DNA of 64,000 bases from Geminicoccus harenae (GTDB lineage Bacteria; Pseudomonadota; Alphaproteobacteria; Geminicoccales; Geminicoccaceae), in contig NZ_JABGCL010000026.1 in the NCBI RefSeq assembly GCF_019800005.1, positions 1 to 64,000 of the forward strand. The letters run 5' to 3'. A program made the translations under genes and the position numbers. This document shows positions 50,338-58,907 of this stretch, in pieces (position 1 is the stretch's first letter; the number at the start of each line of letters is the position of its first letter). A model generated the notes under the pieces. It was not told the DNA's origin, did no database searches, and was given only the letters and a program-made list of their open reading frames with translations.

Positions 50338-51726
50338 ATGGCCACCACCGCCGCTGCGGGGCTGCGCGCGATCGGGCGGGAAGCGCCGATCTGGAGCCTG
50401 GCGGGCTGGCTGCCGCTCTGCCTGCTCTGGGCCACCGGCCATCTGGACTGGGTCGGCCTGCTGCTGGGTGCGGTGGTGGCTTTCCTGGCAGGCGGCCTCC
50501 TGGCGCTCTGGCGGATCCGCGAGCTGGGCCCGTTGGTCGCCTGGGTCGAGCGGGTGCGCGATGGCCAGAGCGCGCCGGGGGCCGTGCCGGACAGCTTCCT
50601 CTACGGCCGGCTGCCCCCGGCGCTGCTGGCGGTGGAGCGCGAAACCCAGGCCCTGCGCCAGCAGGTCGCCTCCTCGGACGAGCTGCAGCGCGCCATCGTC
50701 GACGCGGTGCCCGACCCGATGCTGGTGGTGAACGCCCGCGGCCATGTCCGCCTCGCCAACCCCAGCGCCGAGCAGCATTTCGCGCAGAAACTGTCGGGCC
50801 AGCCGCTCGGCCGGTTCCTGCGCGACCCTGGCATCCTGGCCGCGATCGACTCGGCGATCCTGGGCGGCGTGTCCTCGACCGTGACCTTCAGCCCGCTGCT
50901 GGAGCGGATGCGCCGCTATACCTGCCGGGTCCAGCCGGTGCAGACCGCCGAGAACGAGCCGGCCGCGGTCCTGTGCCTGCGCGAAACGTCGGAGCAGCTC
51001 GCGATCGAGCGGATGCGCTCGGACTTCATCGCGAATGCCAGCCACGAACTGCGCACGCCGCTCACCGCTCTCCTGGGTTTTGTCGAGACGCTGAAGGGGC
51101 CGGCCAGGGACGACCCGGCGGCACAGGCGATGTTCCTGGACATCATGGCGGCCGAGGCCGCGCGGATGACCCGGCTGATCGACGATCTCCTGTCCCTGTC
51201 GCGTCTGGAGGCGGAAAGCTCACGGCCGCCCACCGACGAGGTCGGGCTGGAGGAACTGGTCGCGGCCACGGTGAGCGGGCTGGAGCCGCAGCTCCAGAAG
51301 AACGGCATGGTGGTGGAACTCGTGGCCGAGGACGGTATCCCGCCGGTGCGCGGCGACTACGACCAGCTTCAGCAACTGGTCACGAACCTCGTCGACAATG
51401 CCTGCAAGTACGGGCGGCCGGGAACGCCGGTGCGGGTCGAGCTGGGCCGGCTGGACCCGGCCGGGCCCGAGGCCGGGCCGCTCGCCGGCAGGAGTGCCGT
51501 GCAGCTTGCGGTGATCGATCAGGGCGACGGGATCGCACCCGAGCACCTGCCGCGCCTCACCGAGCGCTTCTATCGGGCTGATAAAGGCCGCTCGCGCCGG
51601 GCCGGAGGCACCGGGCTGGGCCTCGCCATCTGCAAGCACATCGTCAAGCGGCATGGCGGCCATCTGGGCGTGGCGAGCCGGCTGGGCGAGGGCTCGCGCT
51701 TCAGCGTGTTCCTGCCGCTGCCCTGA
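50338..51726 (+). CDS. phoR: phosphate regulon sensor histidine kinase PhoR
   Basis: A 462-residue membrane kinase. Two close N-terminal helices (LAGWLPLCLLWATG and LGAVVAFLAGGLLALW) without a sizeable periplasmic domain are typical of PhoR. A PAS domain (DAVPDPMLVVNARGHVRLAN) precedes HisKA with the His in FIANASHELRTPLTALLGF near residue 236, then HATPase_c with NLVDNACKYG and GGTGLGLAICKHIV. ATG 50338 is used; TTG 50332 would overlap the preceding stop and add two residues. It phosphorylates PhoB when phosphate is low, with PstSCAB-PhoU as input. Confidence 0.9.
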   Translation: MATTAAAGLRAIGREAPIWSLAGWLPLCLLWATGHLDWVGLLLGAVVAFLAGGLLALWRIRELGPLVAWVERVRDGQSAPGAVPDSFLYGRLPPALLAVERETQALRQQVASSDELQRAIVDAVPDPMLVVNARGHVRLANPSAEQHFAQKLSGQPLGRFLRDPGILAAIDSAILGGVSSTVTFSPLLERMRRYTCRVQPVQTAENEPAAVLCLRETSEQLAIERMRSDFIANASHELRTPLTALLGFVETLKGPARDDPAAQAMFLDIMAAEAARMTRLIDDLLSLSRLEAESSRPPTDEVGLEELVAATVSGLEPQLQKNGMVVELVAEDGIPPVRGDYDQLQQLVTNLVDNACKYGRPGTPVRVELGRLDPAGPEAGPLAGRSAVQLAVIDQGDGIAPEHLPRLTERFYRADKGRSRRAGGTGLGLAICKHIVKRHGGHLGVASRLGEGSRFSVFLPLP

Positions 51727-51740
51727 GCCCCGGGTGCCGG

Positions 51741-51758
51741 CTGTCACGGCGCTGTCAC
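51741..51758 (+). promoter_or_regulatory. PHO box upstream of pstS
   Basis: Two perfect heptamers CTGTCAC (51741-51747 and 51752-51758) are separated by four bases, giving the 11-base period of a PhoB binding site. A weaker third unit, ACATCAT (51763-51769), keeps the same period. It lies about 75 bases ahead of the pstS start and explains phosphate control of pstSCAB-phoUB. Confidence 0.88.
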
Positions 51759-51832
51759 GGAGACATCATAAAAGCGGCACCGCGCTGGGCCAATGGAACG
51801 CCCATCGCACGCTACCTATTGGAGCCCACCAG

Positions 51833-52858
51833 ATGAAGCATCTGGCCTATGCCGCGGCCGGTCTGGCCCTCGCCGCATTCGCGACCGACGCGCATGCCCG
51901 CGACCAGATCCGCATCGTCGGCAGCTCGACCGTGTTTCCCTTCTCCACCGCGGTTGCCGAGACGTTCGGCGGCAAGTCCGGCATGCCGGTCCCGGTGGTC
52001 GAGAGCACCGGCACGGGTGGCGGCATGAAGCTGTTCTGCAGCGGGGTCGGCGAAAGCACGCCCGACATCACCAACGCCTCGCGGCGGATCAAGGAGTCGG
52101 AGCTCGAGGCCTGCGCCAAGGCCGGCATCGATGCGGTGACCGAGGTCCAGATCGGCTTCGACGGCATCGTCCTCGCTTCCGACAAGTCGGCGCCGGACGT
52201 CAGCCTGACCATCCCGCAGATCTTCCTGGCACTCGCCAAGGAGGTCCCGGTGGACGGCAAGCTGGTGCCCAATCCGTACGGGAAGTGGAGCGAGATCGAC
52301 CCGTCCCTGCCGGACGTGAAGATCGAGGTCCTGGGCCCGCCGCCCACCTCCGGCACCCGCGACGCCTTCGTCGAGCTGGTGATGGATCACGGCTGCTCGA
52401 CCTTCCCCGAGATCGAGGCGCTGGAGAAGGACGCCAAGACGGCCGCCTGCCAGACGATCCGCGAGGATGGCGGCTATGTCGAGGCCGGTGAGAACGACAA
52501 CCTGATCGTGCAGAAGCTGCAGGCCAACCCGAACGCGGTCGGCATCTTCGGCTACAGCTTCCTCGACCAGAACATGGACAGCCTGAACGGCCACCCGATC
52601 GACGGCAACGAGCCGACCTTCGAGAACATCGCGTCCGGCGCCTACCCGGTTTCCCGCTCGATCTACTTCTATGTGAAGAACGCCCATGTCGGGGTCGTCC
52701 CCGGCATCAAGGAGTTCATCGAGGAGTTCACCAGCGAGGCCGCGTTCGGCGAGGAAGGCTACCTGACCGACAAGGGGCTGATCCCGATGCCGGAGGCGGA
52801 GCGCGAGGCCATGCGCAACAGCGCGCTGGCGCTCACGCCGGTCAACCTGGGCTCCTGA
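51833..52858 (+). CDS. pstS: phosphate ABC transporter substrate-binding protein
   Basis: A 341-residue periplasmic phosphate-binding protein. The signal peptide spans about residues 1-22 and ends ATDAHA before RDQIRIVGSSTVFPF. The phosphate-contacting segments are GSSTVFP, STGTGGGMKLFC and PPPTSGTRDAFVEL. ATG 51833 is preceded by GGAG and gives a normal signal peptide; the frame open from 51653 lies in phoR. It belongs to the PstS group with the DUF-like insertions common in alphaproteobacteria. It is first in the pst operon behind the PHO box. Confidence 0.92.
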   Translation: MKHLAYAAAGLALAAFATDAHARDQIRIVGSSTVFPFSTAVAETFGGKSGMPVPVVESTGTGGGMKLFCSGVGESTPDITNASRRIKESELEACAKAGIDAVTEVQIGFDGIVLASDKSAPDVSLTIPQIFLALAKEVPVDGKLVPNPYGKWSEIDPSLPDVKIEVLGPPPTSGTRDAFVELVMDHGCSTFPEIEALEKDAKTAACQTIREDGGYVEAGENDNLIVQKLQANPNAVGIFGYSFLDQNMDSLNGHPIDGNEPTFENIASGAYPVSRSIYFYVKNAHVGVVPGIKEFIEEFTSEAAFGEEGYLTDKGLIPMPEAEREAMRNSALALTPVNLGS

Positions 52859-52868
52859 GGAACTGAGG

Positions 52869-52897
52869 GCAGGGGGCGCCGGCCGGCTGCCCCCTGC
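52869..52897 (+). terminator. stem-loop between pstS and pstC
   Basis: Eight-bp arms GCAGGGGG (52869-52876) and CCCCCTGC (52890-52897) with a 13-base loop that can pair further internally. It stands 10 bases after the pstS stop in the 97-base spacer. There is no T-run, so it more likely stabilises the pstS message or attenuates than fully terminates. Confidence 0.5.
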
Positions 52898-52955
52898 TGC
52901 TTCGGGCCGGCGGCACGGCGGTCCTGTCGAGCGAGCTCCCGGCCTGGCGGTAGGC

Positions 52956-54329
52956 ATGTATACACTAGCGATCATTCTGGTCATGGCGGCGGGCGCGTTC
53001 CTGTTCTCGCGCCAGCGCGCCTGGGCACTGGCCGGCGGGCGCTCCAGCGCCCTGCACAGCCGCCCGTCCTACCATGGCTGGCACGCCGCCCTCCTGTCCG
53101 GGGGGCCGGCGATCCTGCTGGTCGTCCTGTGGTTCCTGTTCGCCTCCCCGATCGTCGGCGCCATCGTGACCGCCGGCCTGCCCGAGGTCGTGCGCAGCCA
53201 GCCGCCCGGCACGCTGCAGTTCTTCATGCAGGATGTGCAGCGGCTGGCAGCCGGGCTGCCGCTCGGCCGGGAAGCGAGCCCGGAGGCGATCGAGGCGGCC
53301 GATGCCTATGCCAGGGCGATGCTGGCCGGCAACTGGGTGTTCGGCGTCCTGGGCGTGCTGCTGGCCGGCTGGCTCGGCTGGCTCGCCTACCGGAAGGTCG
53401 ACCCGCAGTTCCGCGCCCGCAACCGCGTCGAGCGGTGGACGGACTATATCCTGCTCTCGGCTGCGGCGGTCTCGGTGCTGATCACCGCCGGCATCGTGTT
53501 CTCGGTGCTGTTCGAGAGCCTGCGCTTCTTCTCGATGGTCTCGCCGATCGAGTTCTTCTTCGGCCTGAACTGGAGCCCGCAGACCGCGATCCGCGCCGAC
53601 CAGGTCGGCTCCAGCGGCAGCTTCGGCGCGGTGCCGCTGATCACCGGCACGCTCCTGATCACCTGCATCGCGATCTTCGTGGCCGGCCCGATCGGGATCA
53701 TGGCGGCGATCTGGCTCTCCCAATACGCGCCCAGGCGCGTCCGGGACGTCGCCAAGCCGCTGATGGAGGTCCTGGCCGGCATCCCGACCGTGGTCTACGG
53801 CTTCTTCGCCGCCCTCACCGTGGCCCCGTTCATCCGCCGCGTCGGCGAGGCGCTGGGCCTGAACGTGGCTTCCGAGAGCGCGCTCGCCGCCGGCATGGTC
53901 ATGGGCATCATGATCATCCCCTTCGTGTCCTCCCTGTCGGACGATGCGATCAAGGCCGTGCCCACCGCACTGCGTGACGGGTCGTACGGCCTGGGTGCCA
54001 CCAAGGCGGAAACGATCCAGCGGGTGATCCTGCCGGCAGCACTGCCGGGCATCATCGCCGGCTTCCTGCTCGCGGTGAGCCGGGCGATCGGCGAGACCAT
54101 GATCGTGGTGATGGCCGCCGGTCTCGCGGCCAACCTCACTGTCAACCCGTTCGCGGCGGTCACCACCGTCACGGTGCAGATCGTGACCCTGCTGGTGGGT
54201 GATCAGGAGTTCGACAGCGCCAAGACCCTGGCGGCCTTCGCGCTCGGCCTGTTCCTGTTCGCCATCACCCTGGTCCTGAACGTCATCGCCCTCTACATCC
54301 TCCAGCGCTTCCGGGAACGCTATGACTGA
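52956..54329 (+). CDS. pstC: phosphate ABC transporter permease PstC
   Basis: A 457-residue permease, longer than the enterobacterial protein because of an N-terminal extension with two extra helices (YTLAIILVMAAGAFLFS and LSGGPAILLVVLWFLFA), as usual in alphaproteobacteria. The transport core contains FGAVPLITGTLLITCIAIFV, KPLMEVLAGIPTVVYGFFAA and GATKAETIQRVILPAALPGI near residue 346, which includes the EAA-type loop. It overlaps pstA by eight bases. It forms the inner-membrane phosphate channel with PstA. Confidence 0.9.
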   Translation: MYTLAIILVMAAGAFLFSRQRAWALAGGRSSALHSRPSYHGWHAALLSGGPAILLVVLWFLFASPIVGAIVTAGLPEVVRSQPPGTLQFFMQDVQRLAAGLPLGREASPEAIEAADAYARAMLAGNWVFGVLGVLLAGWLGWLAYRKVDPQFRARNRVERWTDYILLSAAAVSVLITAGIVFSVLFESLRFFSMVSPIEFFFGLNWSPQTAIRADQVGSSGSFGAVPLITGTLLITCIAIFVAGPIGIMAAIWLSQYAPRRVRDVAKPLMEVLAGIPTVVYGFFAALTVAPFIRRVGEALGLNVASESALAAGMVMGIMIIPFVSSLSDDAIKAVPTALRDGSYGLGATKAETIQRVILPAALPGIIAGFLLAVSRAIGETMIVVMAAGLAANLTVNPFAAVTTVTVQIVTLLVGDQEFDSAKTLAAFALGLFLFAITLVLNVIALYILQRFRERYD

Positions 54330-55650
54330 CCTGGTGTCCAACGGAGGCCGGTTCGCCGCGATCACGCAGCGGCCGCCCCGCCCAGAAGCGGTCGTGGCCG
54401 CGCATACGCGGCGGCGCTATGTCCGCGAGCGCCGCTTCAAGCTGATCGGCATGAGTGCCGTGATCGTGGCGATCAGCCTGCTCGCGATCCTGCTGGCCAC
54501 GGTGCTCAGCAACGGCGCCGGGGCGTTCCGGCAGAGCTATGCGGTGCTGGATGTCCGGCTCGACCCGGCACAGATCGACCCGTCCGGGAACCGCGATCCC
54601 GAGGTGCTGGCCGATGCCGACTACCAAGCGGTCCTGAACGACGCCCTGGTCGCGGCGTTCCCGGACATGGACGACCGGCAGGGGCGGCGCGCGCTGCGCG
54701 CCATGCTGAGCAACAGCAGCGCGCTGCAACTGCGCCAGATGGTGCTGGACGACCCGGCGCTGATCGGCAGCACGGTCCCGGTCCGTTTCCTGCTGGACGA
54801 CGAGCGCGACCAGTACCTGAAGGGCGAGGTCGACCCGAGCATCCCGGAGGCCAACCGCCGCCTGAAGGACCGCGACATCGCACTGGTCGACCGGCTGGCG
54901 GAGCAGGGCCGGATCGAGACCGGCTTCAACTGGACATTGTTCACCAACGCCGACAGCCGCGAGCCCGAGCAGGCCGGCCTGCGTGCGGCCCTGGTCGGCT
55001 CCTTCTGGATGATGCTGATCTGCTTCTTCCTGTCGGTGCCGGTGGGCGTGGCCGCCGCGGTCTATCTGGAGGAGTTCGCGCCCAAGAACCGGTGGATCGA
55101 CCTGATCGAGGTCAACGTCAACAATCTGGCGGCGGTGCCCTCGATCGTGTTCGGCCTCTTGGGCCTCGCGATCTTCCTGAACCTGTTCGGCGTCCCCCGT
55201 TCGGCCTCCCTGGCCGGCGGCCTGACCCTGGCGCTGATGACCCTGCCGGTGATCATCGTGGTGACCAGGGCGGCCCTGCGCTCGATCCCGCCCTCGATCC
55301 GCGCGGCAGCGCTGGGTATCGGCGCCTCGCCGCTCCAGGTCGTGTTCCACCATGTCCTGCCGCTGGCGCTGCCGGGCATCCTGACCGGCACGATCATCGG
55401 CATGGCGAGGGCACTGGGGGAGACGGCACCATTGCTGATGATCGGCATGGTCGCCTTCATCGCCAACGTGCCGAGCGGGCCCCTGGACCCGGCGACGGCC
55501 CTGCCGGTGCAGGTCTTCCTGTGGTCGGACAGCCCGGAGCGGGCGTTCACCGAGCGCATGGCGGCGGCGATCATCGTGCTGCTGGGCTTCCTGATCGCGA
55601 TGAACGTGATCGCGGTTCTGCTGCGCAAGAAATTCGAACGGACGTGGTGA
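54322..55650 (+). CDS. pstA: phosphate ABC transporter permease PstA (long form)
   Basis: A 442-residue permease. The N-terminal third (about residues 1-210) is a DUF3333-type extension: one helix at MSAVIVAISLLAILLATVL followed by a polar, presumably periplasmic region. The transport core follows with SFWMMLICFFLSVPVGVAAA, NNLAAVPSIVFGLLGLAIFL and GIGASPLQVVFHHVLPLALP (EAA-type loop). It overlaps pstC by eight bases and the alternative start of pstB by four, consistent with coupled synthesis of transporter subunits. Confidence 0.9.
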   Translation: MTDLVSNGGRFAAITQRPPRPEAVVAAHTRRRYVRERRFKLIGMSAVIVAISLLAILLATVLSNGAGAFRQSYAVLDVRLDPAQIDPSGNRDPEVLADADYQAVLNDALVAAFPDMDDRQGRRALRAMLSNSSALQLRQMVLDDPALIGSTVPVRFLLDDERDQYLKGEVDPSIPEANRRLKDRDIALVDRLAEQGRIETGFNWTLFTNADSREPEQAGLRAALVGSFWMMLICFFLSVPVGVAAAVYLEEFAPKNRWIDLIEVNVNNLAAVPSIVFGLLGLAIFLNLFGVPRSASLAGGLTLALMTLPVIIVVTRAALRSIPPSIRAAALGIGASPLQVVFHHVLPLALPGILTGTIIGMARALGETAPLLMIGMVAFIANVPSGPLDPATALPVQVFLWSDSPERAFTERMAAAIIVLLGFLIAMNVIAVLLRKKFERTW

Positions 55651-55655
55651 GCACC

Positions 55656-56474
55656 ATGGCGACGGCAATCAAGGTCAACGAGCTCCCGAAGACGGAGGTG
55701 CCCGCCGCCCAGCGGCCGGCGCCCAAGATGTCGGCCCGGAAGGTCAACCTCTGGTACGGCCAGAAGCAGGCGCTGTTCGATGTCGATCTCGACGTGGCCA
55801 AGAACTCGGTCGTGGCCCTGATCGGCCCGTCGGGCTGCGGCAAGTCGACCTTCCTGCGCTGCCTGAACCGGATGAACGACACGATCGACGGCTGCCGGAC
55901 CCAGGGCGACATCCGCCTGGATGACCGCGACATCTATGATCGCAGCGTCGACGTGGTGCAGCTGCGCCGGCAGGTGGGCATGGTCTTCCAGAAGCCCAAC
56001 CCGTTCCCGAAGTCGATCTACGAGAACGTGGCCTATGGGCCGCGCATCCATGGTCTGGCCGCGAACAAGGCGGAGTTCGACGAGATCGTCGAGACCAGCC
56101 TGAAGGGTGCCGGTCTGTGGAACGAGGTGGCCGACCGCCTGTCCCAGCCCGGCAACAGCCTGTCCGGCGGCCAGCAGCAGCGCCTGTGCATCGCCCGCGC
56201 CATCGCGGTCGCACCCGACGTGATCCTGATGGACGAGCCCTGCTCGGCGCTGGACCCGATCGCGACCGCCAAGATCGAGGAGCTGATCGACGAGCTCCGC
56301 CAGCACTTCACCATCTGCATCGTCACCCACAACATGCAGCAGGCGGCGCGCGTCTCGCAGAAGACCGCCTTCTTCCACCTGGGCAAGCTGATCGAGTTCG
56401 GGGACACCGACCAGATCTTCACCAACCCCAAGCAGCAGATGACCCAGGACTACATCACGGGCCGGTTCGGCTGA
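55656..56474 (+). CDS. pstB: phosphate ABC transporter ATP-binding protein PstB
   Basis: A 272-residue ATPase. Walker A GPSGCGKSTFLRCLNRMND near residue 51, Q-loop VFQKPNPFPKSIYENVAYGPR, signature NSLSGGQQQRLCIARAI, Walker B ILMDEPCSALDP and switch His in IVTHNMQQAARVS are all PstB-typical. ATG 55656 is used; GTG 55647, overlapping the pstA stop, is an in-frame alternative adding three residues. It powers phosphate import and, with PhoU, contributes to PhoR signalling. Confidence 0.93.
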   Translation: MATAIKVNELPKTEVPAAQRPAPKMSARKVNLWYGQKQALFDVDLDVAKNSVVALIGPSGCGKSTFLRCLNRMNDTIDGCRTQGDIRLDDRDIYDRSVDVVQLRRQVGMVFQKPNPFPKSIYENVAYGPRIHGLAANKAEFDEIVETSLKGAGLWNEVADRLSQPGNSLSGGQQQRLCIARAIAVAPDVILMDEPCSALDPIATAKIEELIDELRQHFTICIVTHNMQQAARVSQKTAFFHLGKLIEFGDTDQIFTNPKQQMTQDYITGRFG

Positions 56475-56494
56475 GCGAGGGGAGGGTGGCGGAC

Positions 56495-57196
56495 ATGAGC
56501 ATGACCGAGAGCGGGCCGATCAAGAAGCACCTGGTGCGCTCCTATGACGACGACATGGAGCAGATCACCCGGCTGATCACCGAGATGGGCGCCATTGTCG
56601 AGCAGCAGGTGGCGTTCGCCACCCAGGCGCTGGCGGAAGGCGACGAGCACGCGGCGCGCACCGTGATCGACCGTGACCCCCAGGTCGATGCGCTGGAGGA
56701 ACGGCTGGACCAGACCGCGATCCGGGTGCTGGCGATCCGTCAGCCGATGGCGATCGACCTGCGCATCATCGCGATGGCGCTCAAGATCTCCAACGACCTG
56801 GAGCGGATGGGCGACTATGCGGTCAACATCGCCAAGCGGGTGATCCGGTTGCAGAGCCAGACCCGGATCCGCCCGATCCCGACCATGGTGATGATGTCGG
56901 AAATGTGCCAGGAGATGGTCAAGGACATCCTGGACGCCTATATCGCCCGTGATCCCGACAAGGCCATGGCGGTCTGGAAGCGCGACCAGGAAGTCGACAA
57001 CGCGCACAACAGCGTGTTCCGCGAGCTCCTGACCTACATGCTGGAGGATCCCCGCAAGATCACGCCCTGCATCGACTTGATCTTCATCGCGAAGAACCTG
57101 GAGCGGATCGGCGATCACGCCACCAACATCGCGGAGAAGATCCACTACATGATCCATGGCGACGAGATCAACCGCAGCCGGGACGACGAGAAATGA
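56495..57196 (+). CDS. phoU: phosphate signalling protein PhoU
   Basis: A 233-residue all-helical protein made of two PhoU repeats. Each repeat has a metal-binding helix: ALKISNDLERMGDYAVNIAK near residue 87 and FIAKNLERIGDHATNIAEKI near residue 191 (ExxxDxxxD-like pattern). It links PstSCAB occupancy to PhoR and prevents activation of PhoB in phosphate-rich cells. GGGGAGGG precedes the ATG, 20 bases after pstB. Its stop overlaps the phoB start (ATGA). Confidence 0.93.
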   Translation: MSMTESGPIKKHLVRSYDDDMEQITRLITEMGAIVEQQVAFATQALAEGDEHAARTVIDRDPQVDALEERLDQTAIRVLAIRQPMAIDLRIIAMALKISNDLERMGDYAVNIAKRVIRLQSQTRIRPIPTMVMMSEMCQEMVKDILDAYIARDPDKAMAVWKRDQEVDNAHNSVFRELLTYMLEDPRKITPCIDLIFIAKNLERIGDHATNIAEKIHYMIHGDEINRSRDDEK

Positions 57197-57915
57197 AGCC
57201 CGTGATCCTGGTGGTCGAGGACGAGCCACCTTTGCAGCAGCTCCTGGCCTACAACCTGAAGTCGGCGGGCTTCGACGTCGTCCAGGCCTTCGACGGCGAG
57301 GAGGCGCTGCAGCTGATCGACGAGCGTGCCCCCGACTTGGTCCTGCTCGACTGGATGCTGCCGGAAGTCTCCGGCGTGGAGCTGTGCCGCCGGCTGCGCC
57401 GCCGCGCCGACACCTCGGCCGTGCCAATCATCATGCTGACCGCGCGCACCGAGGAGCATGACCGGCTGCGCGGCCTGGAGACCGGTGCCGACGACTATGT
57501 CACCAAGCCGTTCTCGCCGGCCGAGCTGGTGGCCCGGATCCGCGCGGTGCTGCGCCGGGTCCGCCCGGCCTTCTCCGAGCAGACCCTGACCTTCCACGAC
57601 CTGCGCATGGACCTGACCGCGCACCGCGTGTTCCGCAGCGGCCGAGAGGTCCACCTGTCGCCCACCGAGTTCCGCCTCCTGCGCTACCTGCTGGAGAACC
57701 CCGGCCGGGTATTCAACCGCAGCCAGCTCCTGGACCGGGTCTGGGGCTCGGACCTCGAGATCGAGCTGCGCACCGTGGACGCCACCGTCCGCCGCCTGCG
57801 CCGCTCGCTCAACCAGAACGGCGAGACCGACCTGCTCCGCACCGTGCGTGCCGAGGGCTATTCCCTCGACCTGAAGCACGGCGTCCCCACCGAGGGCCTG
57901 GCCGAGACCGGCTGA
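57193..57915 (+). CDS. phoB: phosphate regulon response regulator PhoB
   Basis: A 240-residue OmpR/PhoB-type regulator. The receiver has VVEDEPP, phospho-acceptor Asp in LVLLDWMLPEVSG and Lys in YVTKPFSPAEL. The winged-helix output domain has HLSPTEFRLLRYLLENPG and DLEIELRTVDATVRRLRRSL. LDWMLP and the order after pst-phoU identify PhoB. It binds PHO boxes such as 51741-51758 and so probably drives its own operon. A 7-bp inverted repeat (57964-57990) lies after its stop. Confidence 0.93.
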   Translation: MKPVILVVEDEPPLQQLLAYNLKSAGFDVVQAFDGEEALQLIDERAPDLVLLDWMLPEVSGVELCRRLRRRADTSAVPIIMLTARTEEHDRLRGLETGADDYVTKPFSPAELVARIRAVLRRVRPAFSEQTLTFHDLRMDLTAHRVFRSGREVHLSPTEFRLLRYLLENPGRVFNRSQLLDRVWGSDLEIELRTVDATVRRLRRSLNQNGETDLLRTVRAEGYSLDLKHGVPTEGLAETG

Positions 57916-57963
57916 CCCCGCCGCCGCTGCCGTCCCTTCCTCCCGCTCCCGCGCGCCGGCGAA

Positions 57964-57990
57964 GCCCTCGGGCGGGACAGGAACGAGGGC
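57964..57990. terminator. weak stem-loop between convergent phoB and flgH
   Basis: GCCCTCG (57964-57970) pairs with CGAGGGC (57984-57990) across a 13-base loop in the 161-base gap between the convergent genes. No T-run is present, so it is a weak candidate terminator. Confidence 0.3.
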
Positions 57991-58076
57991 AGGGGAAAGA
58001 GCGCACCCCTCGGCGTTGGAGCCCGGTCGACAGCCGCCGCGGCCCCATCCAACTGGAGGCGACCGTTGCCCGGCCT

Positions 58077-58907
58077 TCAGAAGGGCAGCAGGATGTCCAG
58101 CGCCTGCTGGCCATAGCGCGGCTGCTGCACGTCCGTGATCTGGCCGCGGCCGCCATAGGCCATGCGCAGCTCGGCGATCTTCTCGTGCGCGATGGTATTG
58201 TCGGAGGTGACGTCCTGCGGGCGGATCACCCCGGCGAGCACCAGCTCGCGCACCTCGAAGTTCACCCGGATCTCCTGGCGGCCCCGGATCACCAGATTGC
58301 CGTTCGGCAGCACCTGGGTCACCACCGCCGCCACCGCCAGCTTGATCTCCTCGTCACGGCTGACCGTGCCGCTGCCACGGCTGCCCGACTGGCTGCTCAG
58401 CCCGACGAAGTCACCGTCCTCCGACTCGTTGGACAGCAGGTCGCCGAGCTTGCCGGCCATCCCGAACATCTGGTTGATGCCGAGATCCTCGCTGTTCCGC
58501 CTGGCCCTCGTACTCTCGTTGCTGAGCTCCGCCCGGTCCGCCATGGTCACCCGCACGGTCACCACGTCGCCGACCTCCCGGGCCCGCTGGTCCTTGAAGA
58601 AGGCACGCGCACCGCTGCGCCACAGCGAGTTGGCACCGGCCGTGGGGGCCGGCTCCGGGTCCGGCATCGGCAGGGAGACCGGCTGATAGCCCGCCACCGC
58701 GACCGGGTTCTCGATGGGCGTCAAGGGCGGCGTCTTGCCGATCGCCTCCAGGCGCTCGGAGATGCCGCAGCCGGCCAGCGGCAGGACCAGGGCCAGGAGC
58801 GCCAGCCGCGCCCGCTCTCGTTCGACCCGGCCGCCGGCCGCCCCACCATCCGCCATCCGCTCCGTCAGCTCGGCCGATCCCGGCCGGGCTCCGCCGATCC
58901 CCATCAT
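58077..58907 (-). CDS. flgH: flagellar L-ring protein FlgH
   Basis: A lipoprotein of up to 276 residues forming the outer-membrane L-ring. The lipobox is LPLAGCG, with the acylated Cys near residue 47. FlgH landmarks follow: SLWRSGARAFFKDQRAREVGD, DVVTVRVT, LPNGNLVIRGRQEIRVN and VIRPQDVTSDNTI. The start at 58907 overlaps flgA (ATGA) but gives an unusually long pre-lipobox region; the Met at about residue 18 would give a more normal lipoprotein signal peptide. It is last of the flgF-G-A-H set in the window; flgI is not beside it. Confidence 0.9.
   Translation of the reverse strand: MMGIGGARPGSAELTERMADGGAAGGRVERERARLALLALVLPLAGCGISERLEAIGKTPPLTPIENPVAVAGYQPVSLPMPDPEPAPTAGANSLWRSGARAFFKDQRAREVGDVVTVRVTMADRAELSNESTRARRNSEDLGINQMFGMAGKLGDLLSNESEDGDFVGLSSQSGSRGSGTVSRDEEIKLAVAAVVTQVLPNGNLVIRGRQEIRVNFEVRELVLAGVIRPQDVTSDNTIAHEKIAELRMAYGGRGQITDVQQPRYGQQALDILLPF

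Noticed and set aside
52965..54365. 466-codon minus-strand frame over pstC, and similar ones over pstA/pstB
   Set aside because: These are antisense shadows of clear pst genes, with Asp/Arg/His-rich low-complexity products.
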